Positions 30,546 through 64,000 of a stretch of DNA of 64,000 bases are shown here, piece by piece; position 1 is the first letter of the stretch; each line of letters starts with the position of its first letter. The notes under the pieces are model-generated. The model searched no databases. It saw only the letters and a list, made by a program, of their open reading frames with translations, and had not been told where the DNA came from. This stretch comes from Aulostomus chinensis. Taxonomy: Eukaryota; Chordata; Actinopteri; Syngnathiformes; Aulostomidae. The position numbers and the translations under genes were made by a program. Location: assembly GCA_037954235.1 (NCBI GenBank), contig JBBMOA010000002.1, positions 7,251,509 through 7,315,508 of the forward strand. Reading direction: 5' to 3'.

Positions 30546-31512
30546 GGAAACTCCTGATGATCAACAATAACAGCTTATTCTCCATGAAACATCCCATCCC
30601 TGGACAAATCACTGAGACGTAGACATTTCTAATATTGTTTACAGTGCAATACAAAAGTGTTCATTCAAACTGTATTTTTGATAAGAAAATAAAAAGGTTT
30701 AATATGCTAATGCTTCATATGAATAAGAGTTTTGAGAGTTATAGTCTTATAGTATCTTCATCAGCTTTGGCTTTTCTCTCTCTTGTTAAAATTTGTTCTT
30801 AGTTATCGGCTAACTCCTTTATGAGCTTTAATATAGAAAATACGGAACATCTAAAAAAAAAAAACAAACAAACGTCTGTAATTAGTTATCTATGATCATG
30901 GTGTTGAGGTTTTTATCTTGAAGCAGTGGCCTAAAATAAAGATCCACTCCCTGACTCAAAGAAAAACATCACCTCCCACATGTATGTTATGGCAGCTACA
31001 TGTCAACTTGGATGTGTTTCTGAAGCCCTGCCCTCCCCAGAGAAAATACCAAAAAAAAAAAAAAAAAATGCAGTGAAGTGTCCTTTTATGGTTTGGCCTC
31101 CAGGGGCATGAAGAGCAATCAAGGTTGAAGGTGATTATATGGCCTGACTTGTATTGAACACCTTCATATCTAGATCACACTTCCCCTCACTCGCCCCTCC
31201 AGTAAACAAGCAGTTTTTACTCAGACAGCAGCTTGCCAGGCAGACAGGAGAGCCCACATGCTAAACGGGGGATGGAAGCCTGGAAGGACCCTAACTCAGT
31301 CACGACCAGCTACATTGCAAATGCCTGAGAGGCACGAGAAGTTCCTTAAGAGTGCTGTATGTCCATGTCTGCGTGTCAGTTTTCATAGGATGGGGATGGA
31401 AAGCCAGCCATCTTTCTGCTGCAGCTGCATGTCAGAAGGTCAACTGCTGGGTTCTCTGTACGGATGGACGTGTGGACGCTCGGTGTGCTACAGGAGCAGT
31501 GGGGTGCAGTGC

Positions 31513-55151
<23,639 letters not shown>

Positions 55152-57522
55152 CTGAAAGATAACAAGAAGAATACAAGGATTAGAAATACACAGAAGGCTT
55201 TTACTCTCTTATTCTGCTCTTCACATTTCAAGCTCTTTTTTTTTTTTTTTTTTTTTTTTAATTGACACGACCTCTAACACTTACCCCTCTGCTGGGGGCG
55301 CAAAGATAATTTTGATAATTGCAATATAATCTATTCTCCCCTTTCATTAATTTTTTTTATCCTTGTGATCTGATCCCCTCGAGCAAAACAGCGCAAAACC
55401 CCTCTTGTGGCCTCCAGGTGGTAACGGTGACAAATTCAAAATAAAGCTTCATTCGTTTGCTAAATAAAAGAAACGTATCATTGTTTGTCATGAAGTCTCT
55501 GCAATAAAAATACCCAGAGTCTCTTTGAGCCTCTACATAACCAAACTGGTCTAAAATTCAAACACCCGCAAACCAAATATATGAACTAGGCTAGAAGGGA
55601 GAGGGGAATCGTGCTTCATTGAAGTAACAGAATATTTGTGTTGTGAAGCCCAGAAACAATGTTAAAAGGTGCTGCTGTACATGTAAGAACCTTTACATTC
55701 ATTCACATTCTTAATAATTGTCATTTAAATCAACAACTGATTAAAAAAAATACAGCGACTGACGAAGAGAGAAACAAGCGGTAGAATTTGGTGTAGCTGA
55801 TGTTACAGCTAGCTTAGCCCCCAGCTAACTGGGTCAAGGTGACAGTGGCAAGAACACAGCCACAGCAAAATCATGTTCCAGCACCACTGGCGATGTTTCA
55901 TGAGCTGCGTCAAAGATCGGTTTAGAGGCCAAACAAGTTGAGTCGTGCGACTAGTTTGTTTTGATGCAAGAGTGCGTCTGGCCCGTTCCAAAGATGCTCC
56001 ATAGATCAGGTCAAATGAGCTGTGCCCATGCTATGACCCAGAGTTTTGGGAAGCTCTGAACATCGTTGAGATGATTGAGAGCAGGACTGTCTTCAGTTTT
56101 AATCCCATGGGTTCAACGTATTGACTTTGTTTGGGACTTCTGGTGGGACAGCTGAGAAACTGACGGGTCGACCCAGTTACAAAAACATGTCAGAAATGTT
56201 GGCTGGGGCAACTGATTATAGATTCGAAAAAGTCCCAAAAAACATCCTCAGAATGTTGCCGTTAAAACCTTTGGTATATTGAACATTGAACCTTCCAGGA
56301 ACTTTATTAGAAATTCTTTGACATCATTGCAACTTGTGGCTAATGTTAGCCGATGTTGTTGAGCACTGGTCACAGCAGGGTTAAGAACATAGAACCGAGT
56401 ATTAAGTAGTATTAGTGTTAACACTTGCTAACTGTAAAAGCAGGCGACTAGTAGGAAGCAGGGCAGACAGAGTGCTGACACAGCAACGAAACGTCATTCA
56501 CAAAACCAAACGTGTGTGACAACATTGTTCAATCATCTAAATCTTCTCTGAAATCAGGTTTTACTGAAGTTGGTGCTGAGAGAGGGTGGGAGTCTCAGTG
56601 TTCGCCCTCCGTCTACCCTGCTGCTCTCTATCACCGCAGCCCCGTTCACCATAAAGTTGGCCTCTTCTAGATAGTTCTCCGTTTCTGTCTTCATACAACA
56701 AAGTGTGAACAGTGTTGTTATCACGATTCATCACCACACGCCAACGTTCATTCTGAAGCTGCTGCACTGCGCCGCAATAACGTCCTACAAATCGTGACAA
56801 CATTTGACCCAATCAACATCAATTCACACGACCATAGCTCTTGTGTATTTGGCAATATTTACAAATTGAAATGATGGATCATGAAGAAAGCTGAAAGTAA
56901 CGGGGCACAAAGTGGAGACCCCAGGGCCTCCAGGACATCAAGTGGAACAACATAAAGTAATGCATTAATATCTATTAACTTGTTTGACCATGCATTGATT
57001 TAAAATTCACATATATAATTAAACTGCTTGTTAAAATGATTTTAAAAAAAAGAAGACTCAACTCATTAAACTTTCCCTACATGAGCAAATTCTTTTCTGT
57101 CTGCAAATAATTTAGCTTCCTTTCTGCTAAATGGAACCCAGCTCAGGGGTTAGTAACCATAGCGACCAAGCCCCTTGTGGATGGCCATCCCTCTAGAATT
57201 CCTCTTCTCCGTAAACAATCTACACATGTGAGGGGGAATACAGGGAGGAATTTCTGAGCATGGCAGGCAGCAGTAAATCACTTCTGGCTAAAGTGTAAGC
57301 CTTTTGCAAGCTCAATGAAACAACAAAGGGGGAACAAAGCTGATTAACCCTACACTGTAGCCAAATTGACGTCATCATGACACTCGGCCGTTTGTTGCAA
57401 ACAAGCAGTGGTATAGAGCCGGGCCGCGGATGCTCTGTGATGATCTGATCTTCCACAGACACGAGGACACGGTCGCATGATAAACTCATCTGAACAGGAG
57501 AGACAGTGGGCATGTGTGTGTG

Positions 57523-57560
<38 letters not shown>

Positions 57561-57834
57561 CGCATGGTAATTCAATACAGACATACAGACGTGCAAATGC
57601 CCTTCGGCAGCGAAGTTCCTGGTATTTTTTCAGCAACTGCAAGCAATGGTAAACAAAATGGCAAATGTGCAGCAACAATGGTGTAATGTTTCAAAAGTAG
57701 TTTAAGTCATTTAATTAAACAATCCTCAGCTATTAGATGCTTCAGAACCAGTCCCAAATAAAATTAAGCTGTAATGTGGTTAAAGCAGCAGCATCCTCAA
57801 ATGACTCTGGGTGATTCTCGCTCAATATTTTGCG

Positions 57835-57835
<1 letters not shown>

Positions 57836-57906
<71 letters not shown>
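57836..57906. repeat. (CA)n microsatellite
   Basis: About 34 uninterrupted CA repeats. Confidence 0.95.
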
Positions 57907-57907
<1 letters not shown>

Positions 57908-59119
57908 CAGATCTGATTCATCATATCCACTGCAAAATAGAGTAGCAGCAGATTCAACCTAATCCATTAAAAGTAACATATCATTGTTGCAATCAACTGT
58001 AAAGAAAAAAAAAAAAGTAGTTCTTTGTGTCACCTTGAGTAACTCTGCTCATCAAAACACACTGATATCGTTTCCCAGAGAGGCTGAGTCATCTTTTTTT
58101 TTTAGGCGTAACTGTCTTACTTCACTACGTTTGGTGTCATAGCATTGACACGGCTTAGCCAGAGATGTATTTGGGTGACATTTCAGATTATTTACCAACT
58201 ACAGACACCACAGGGATGATGCATTTATGCCTGCCAGCCCAGAAGTTAGCATCATTAACAGTCCCATTTGCTGCTGGATTATTGGGAAGATACGCTCTGT
58301 GCTGAACTGAAGTTTATTCATCTGTTTATGTTGAGTGAGATAAACTTCACAAATGAACAGATTTTTTGAAACCGTGAACTCAAACGTTACAAGCACAGCT
58401 AACGTTACACTATGAACGAATCCCACCTCCGCACCACCTCAACCAGCTCTGTGCTTCTGGTTTTGACCTGACGACATTTAATGGCTACAACCAACTCAGT
58501 AGCTTCTGTTAGCTGCCATTTTTAAGACTCTTAAAAGCTTAAAAATTCACGAGCTCTGTATTTGCTGTCGTCCTCTGTGTTGCAGAAAGAAATGTTGAAG
58601 TATCTGAAGCTTGTGTTAACCGCAGACCTTCTTTCAGGCATTTAACCAAAACCTCATTCAAAAAACCCATTGAATTTGAGACCAGGGAGCAGAACGTGCA
58701 GCAACTCCAATTTACTTCCAGGTTTTAGGACTCATTCCTGCGCACTCTATTCCAGCAATGCCTTGTCATACTCATGAAAGCACAAATCCTCTTCTAAATA
58801 ACAATTTTATTTATTATCATGCTGTTACAGGTTCATTCCTGACATCTTTACAGAAATAGCGTGACAAACAGTGTGCTGGATTGTGGATCAAGTCCTTATG
58901 GTAACTGTTTGGTAACTTAAGTGGGATTCAGATTTGTTCCTTTTGTTGAGCCAGCTGGTAAAGACTGGCATATAAGATGTACACAATTTGTGCGCACACA
59001 TTAAGAGTGTCTAAGTGCTCAAGTGGGCGCTTCTTCTGCACCTGGGCTGCTCCTGTTAGTGGCTTCCACAGCTGATCATTGATCCACATATTCTGTTTGG
59101 TGTAGGTTATTATGGGGAA

Positions 59120-59262
59120 TTATCCAGGCTTGGGTCTGGCACCAAGGCTGCACTGGCCACCCAGCACCTGTGGCTCAGGTTGGCAGCTACTAAAGGTTCA
59201 GTATCCTGATCCAAGACAACTGATCAAACCAGGCAGCCGGGCTACCTTCCAGCCATGACGCC
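59120..59262 (-). mobile_element. possible decayed SINE
   Basis: Minus strand has GGTAGCCCGGCTGCCTGGTT, TTGATC and GTCTTGGATCAGGATACTGA, resembling the B-box-to-body part of the element at 54333-54523. Confidence 0.4.
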
Positions 59263-59883
59263 TGTCCAGTTCAAAGCACAAAGGTGAATCAAACCACGAT
59301 TTGTCTTTAAGTATTCAAATATTAGACCAAGATGGAGCAAGAAGATGAAAAATAAAAGGTAATAACTTGGACAATATTGGACAGTGTTTATTTGGGCAGA
59401 GGAATCAACTCAAATTTGAATTTTCAAGCAATAATACATGTGAGGCTGTTAGGACTGTATATTAGTGTTACTGTGATTAAAGTGTGGACATTTACATTAC
59501 AATTTGTATTGTTACCTAAAAAAAACAACAACCATCAGATACAATGAGTGAGCTCAATATCTACCGTCATCAAATTCTGTTTGTTGTTAATCCTCACACA
59601 CCAGGGTCTGTGGTTCCTTTACACTGCTTAAACACCATGATGTCTGTGGAGCTTTGAAGAGCCTTCAAGCAATCAAGACCTCCACCTTTCACCATCTGTG
59701 CATTTGAAGAAGGTTGCAAGTTTTCCTGTTGTCAGACCTGATTTCAATTACACAGAGGTTTGATAAAAGATTCAACCCAGACGTTCACTTAACTGTTGGG
59801 GTGAAACAGAACATTCTCTCTTCTCTGAACCACTGCTGGGTAAATGCCACAGATAGAAGCTGCACTCGCCTCACCAAGCACAG

Positions 59884-59932
<49 letters not shown>
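59884..59932. repeat. (CA)n microsatellite
   Basis: About 24 CA repeats with one AA interruption. Confidence 0.95.
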
Positions 59933-59935
<3 letters not shown>

Positions 59936-60121
59936 ATGTTTTTACTGTTAGCGAAGGAGCTGAGGTCAGGGCTTTGATGTAACGAGTTCGGCCACAGGGC
60001 GTCCGGCTAGCTGCAGCCTAGTGGAGCCGTATGCAGCGCTCCATCCAGGGAGACTTCCTTCTCTGACTGACACCGACACAACCAATGCAACTGTGGTTGT
60101 GTAACTGGAATAGCCCACCTA

Positions 60122-60122
<1 letters not shown>

Positions 60123-60173
<51 letters not shown>
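60123..60173. repeat. (CA)n microsatellite
   Basis: About 25 CA repeats. Confidence 0.95.
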
Positions 60174-60177
<4 letters not shown>

Positions 60178-60349
60178 CCAGTGTGCCAGCCTCGTCAGGC
60201 AACATGCTCCTCTAGTACAGTGCACCCACTGCAATGAATCACTCAGTTGAGCATTTGCATCCCGCAAACATCATATTGGCACTCAACCAGAGGCAAACAA
60301 GGCTGGGGAAGTGAGTGAGCATGTAGGCCAGGCAAGCTGTAATGCTGGC

Positions 60350-60384
<35 letters not shown>

Positions 60385-63300
60385 CAGCGTAGTCCATGTC
60401 CTGCCTTCTTGCTATACACTATGTTGTACCAGTTACACAGGGATATTTGTCGCTATGGCTAAGACACCACTTGTAATCTTGTATCTTGTTAATCAGACAC
60501 GGCTGTGGGTCTGGGCAGCAGTGCTCAGAGAGGACGTGATGAATTCTTGTCAGTGTGGTGTTTGTCATACACATTCCCATCACTCATTACCATTTACAGA
60601 TTTTGCCTGAGTCATAAACATGACTTGTACCAAAATTCTTTGTCAAAAATCTGAGCAAACTGCAAGTAAAAATTAAATGCTGAAAATTTAAAATTAAATA
60701 ATTATTCACATGTGACTGTGTATAAATTTTCCATGTGGTGAGATTTCTTCACAGAACGTTCCCACTGTGTAGTAATATCCCCCGGCACTATCGCTAGTAT
60801 TTGCAATTCCTACTGTCTACACACTGATTAACCCACAAAGGGACCAAGGCAAAAATGCACTTTGGGCCCATGTTGACCTTTCGTTTCTCCCTCCTTCTGT
60901 GTATTGTGTACATGCTAGCTGGTATTTACTGATTAGCTTAATGAATCTCGCTGAGCTGAACCCTACTCACGGATATGTGGCATGTTACACACAACAGAAA
61001 TAGAAATAAAAAAGGGCTGGTTGTTTTATAAGATAGTACAGGTGACTTTAAGTGCAAGCTCTTATTTCTGGAAGTGGTGCTTAAAGCAAATTGGGGGGGG
61101 GGGGGGGGGGGGCGGACGGTTCCTCCTGTCCAGTCTGGCTGTGAATGGACACTAATTGACACACAATGAACATGATTATCAGGGTTTGGACAGTTGCCCA
61201 TTTTGCCTGGTTGGTAATCCACCCTCGCTAGTATTGGAATCCAGGGAGCAGACACAGTGCTTGTGGCTCTGCAAGACTGCAATTAAGCTGCTACGTGTGA
61301 GCTAAATGCTAATGTTAGCACGCTTCGGCGGGTGAGACGTTAGCTCTCTCAGGTGAGGCTGATGCCGCACCAAGCTTTGCATGTTAAAAATGTGATCAGC
61401 TGCATTTTTCAAATGACAGGAAGGTCAAAATTTGTTCATTGCTAATTGTGTGTCGTCACCATTTCAGATTTAATATTGTGGTGCTGCAGAGACGTCCTGC
61501 ACATCAGATTCTTCTGAGGTTAGAAAAGTTCTGTGTTTGGCACAGATCCCCACAACAATCACACCATAATCCCTTTAATGAGAGTTTCTATTTAATGACA
61601 ATGATGGATCTAGGAACTTCCATGTTTGCATTTCAAATCACGCCACAATTGAAATATCAGACGACATCATTGCACTTAGAAATTTCTCAGAATCACGCAG
61701 CCCAACAGCGATGGCTCATCTTCGCCAATCTCCCATTCAATTCTTCCACTGTTGTTTCCAAAATTTTTTTAAGCCTGGGACCAAGCCAACCAACAAGCAG
61801 ATGAAACATGACAAAATAGTTGATTCTGCACAAAAAGATACCAGGAAAGCAGAGAAAAGAGCACAGCTACAAGACATCCTTACACTCAGTTCAGGAACTA
61901 GTCTAGTTACTATTGCAAATGACGGTTCCGATCCAACATTGTTTAAAATAACTACATTCTGATCATTATTGTTGTTGCCAGCTGATCTGTAACTGACGTC
62001 AATGAATATAGAAATTAAAATATTCCATGTTTCTCATCACAAAGGGAAATTATGCCACGATAAAACAGTCCTTTTAAATAATCGCAAGTACTTGTAAAAC
62101 GCAAAATGGCCGACAACAACGAGTTCACCAAATATTCCCATGGAGACTGCAAGCTCAACCAATCAGAGAGACCACTGATACCATTAAGAATTGTGGGTAG
62201 TGAAGTCAATATCAGTGAGATGGCTTATAGAAGCTGTTTTTCTTCGGTTCTAACATTCCAGCGGATGATTGAACATTACTGGTGTTTGAAACTTGATGCA
62301 AATCCAAAGAGTTGTTAGATTTCTTTGCCTGCAAACAGCCGTGGACGGACCTGCGTTCATAGCGTGACAGTGAATCCCCTGATTTATTAAAATTAAATCC
62401 CAAAACGACTGAAGGTATAGTTCCCTGCAGATCGGTCCAGTTTTCCATGTCGTGTGTGAGTGTTTAGCCCACATCAGAGCTGCTCGGTGGAACTTCATTG
62501 AGGACCGTCTGCAGCATCCTGCTACTCTTATTCAATACACTTAATGTATTTACATAGCGGAGTTGCCTCTAACCCTATATCCTGCTCCCTGTGTATCCGG
62601 CCCTATGGATCTCCTCCTCCTCTCCTCTCCTTTCCTCCAGCCCACCAGCTTTTCTGTCTCACACTCATGGACAGACATACACGCTGCACCATACACACTG
62701 GGAGAGTGGCTTTCCACTAAAGTGAAAAACAGGAAATTGGATGACATTGTTCAGTGCGCCGACGTCAGCAGTGAGAGATAGAAAGAGTAAACAGCTTCCT
62801 CCAACCCAGAGCTGGGACCAGGATGCTGGGAATCTTGGGATGCCTGTTCTGCTTGTGCTTCTTAGGGAAAAAAACAACAACAAAAAAACGGTCACGGCTG
62901 TCCTGGTTACTAACAATCTCAAGATTCCTGAACACGCCCTCTCTCTCCCTCCCACTCCGATACCGCAAAGTGTCACTTTGCCCCGCCTCTTAAACTTTTC
63001 CCCATGTGGTTAAGTAGAATATTACATGCAGAGCTAAAAATACAACAGTGACAGGAGATCTGTTATTCTTCCTCTTATAAAAGTGTTGATGTTGATTTCT
63101 CAGTTGTGTATCCGCCTCCGTCTAAAGGTGTGAATCAAATGGCGATGAATCAATGTTCTTCATTAGGTCCGATTAAGGGGAGCTGCCCCAGCCACAAATG
63201 TGAGATGCACACTATGTACCAGACAGATAGAGGGACAGACAGATGTGCAAACTCCCTCACGCAGAGCTAAGTGATGGGCTAAATGGCACCGTGTGACACA

Positions 63301-64000
63301 TCCACCTCACCCCACGCTGAGCCACTCAGATAGTACTACTAGCAGCCCATGCTGTGCGTGTTACCTCAAAGAGAATAATTCCCTTTCATGTGTGGCCATT
63401 TACATTAGGACCCACAGATCTGCACAGAAGCCATCGACAACAATGTGGTTTCGCACCAGTTTCACCTGGACTCAGTCACTCTCCTCTATCCAGTTACACA
63501 CAAGTCTCATTTTGCTTCATTTTCACATTCATAAAATTAATAAATGATACATGAAGTGTCAAATAAGAACAACATATACCTTTATAGTATATACCAAAAG
63601 AAAATTATATATATACCTGTGTTTCTGACAGAGGACATAATAGAGGTGTGTGCTAGCATGCTCGTCCTCACCATTATTCAACCAGCCCTCCCCACACGCC
63701 AGTGACACCACAAAACCATCATCATCAAATCCCTCAAGGTACATAAAAGATATCAAAGTTGCAACAACTCAACACAGGGAGTAAACATTTCAGCACGCTA
63801 CAAGCTCTCACCAGCACACAACATGTTAACATGTCAAGTAAAGGATGAGAGTGGAACACTAGACTCTCTGATGGAGTTTGAAATATTCGGAGCCCAGTAT
63901 TCAGGGTGTAAAAATAAATCTGGACAGTACACTGAAATTCTAAATAAATAAGAAAGTAGCTCAGATGATGTGCTCCTGAGACCTCACTAACTGCATACAA

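Larger units (their letters stand above)
25861..31512. other. khdc4-pde8a intergenic region with probable pde8a 3' UTR
   Basis: 5.6 kb with no conserved coding block. It holds an (AAT)n run at 27136-27164, a (CA)n tract at 30481-30545, homopolymers at 28937 and 31051, and two dispersed repeat fragments. The right part is probably pde8a 3' UTR; an AATAAA on the minus strand lies at 29682-29677 and an ATTAAA near 30700. Confidence 0.6.
55152..64000. other. pde8a upstream or first-intron DNA
   Basis: 8.8 kb without a conserved coding exon. Microsatellites: T24 at 55236-55259, (GT)n 57511-57558, (CA)n 57836-57906, 59884-59932 and 60123-60173, (GT)n 60353-60383, G20 at 61093-61112. Reading frames such as 56561-56812 and 61439-61804 resemble nothing I recognise. 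The PDE8A N-terminal exon was not found. Confidence 0.65.

Noticed and set aside
56561..56812. 83-codon minus-strand frame beginning MGQMLSRFVGRYCG
   Set aside because: Looks protein-like but I recognise no family and see no splice context linking it to pde8a; its length is expected by chance.
61439..61962. 121- and 83-codon plus-strand frames
   Set aside because: No recognisable motif, overlapping in two frames, no exon context.

Overview
This is vertebrate nuclear DNA, almost certainly from a ray-finned (percomorph-like) fish. Short exons with canonical splice sites are scattered through long introns. CA/GT microsatellites are dense, and tRNA-derived SINEs, an L1-type LINE, a hAT-type MITE and other dispersed repeats are present. 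Four protein-coding genes can be rebuilt exon by exon from splice sites, phases and recognisable protein families. There are no bacterial operons, CRISPR arrays or tRNA genes that I can support.

Layout: (1) 1-7832, minus: 5' (N-terminal) part of whamm, an actin-nucleation factor; five exons, the last running off the left edge. (2) 9278-15327, plus: fsd2 (minispryn), coiled coil + two FN3 + SPRY; 12 coding exons summing to 617 codons plus stop, first exon not identified. It is divergent from whamm. (3) 16433-25661, minus: khdc4 (KIAA0907/BLOM7), a KH-domain splicing factor; 14 coding exons, 593 codons plus stop, tail-to-tail with fsd2. Its seventh intron holds a ~1.9 kb satellite made of ACGTACGT cores. 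(4) 25.7-31.5 kb: intergenic DNA plus the probable pde8a 3' UTR. (5) 31513-55151, minus: pde8a, a cAMP phosphodiesterase; 21 exons giving 767 codons plus stop, from just after the N-terminal leader to the C terminus. (6) 55152-64000: probably pde8a first intron/upstream DNA, with microsatellites and old repeats only.

From established knowledge, human FSD2, WHAMM and PDE8A lie together on 15q25, whereas KHDC4 is on 1q22. The window is therefore a conserved 15q25-like block with khdc4 placed between fsd2 and pde8a. The genes do not form a pathway: whamm drives Arp2/3 actin assembly on ER-Golgi membranes, fsd2 is a muscle protein, khdc4 works in pre-mRNA splicing and pde8a hydrolyses cAMP.

The most unusual items are: the ACGT satellite, which has no stop codon in the khdc4 reading frame, so intron retention would add a ~727-residue repetitive tail; two probable GC-AG introns (fsd2, pde8a); a 23-nt fsd2 micro-exon; a candidate frame-shifting exon in pde8a; a 5'-truncated L1 with exact 16-bp target duplications but a broken RT catalytic box; and a 201-bp near-palindromic MITE with a perfect 8-bp duplication. 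I found no convincing wholly new biological system. Gene symbols rest on remembered family sequences, not on a search.
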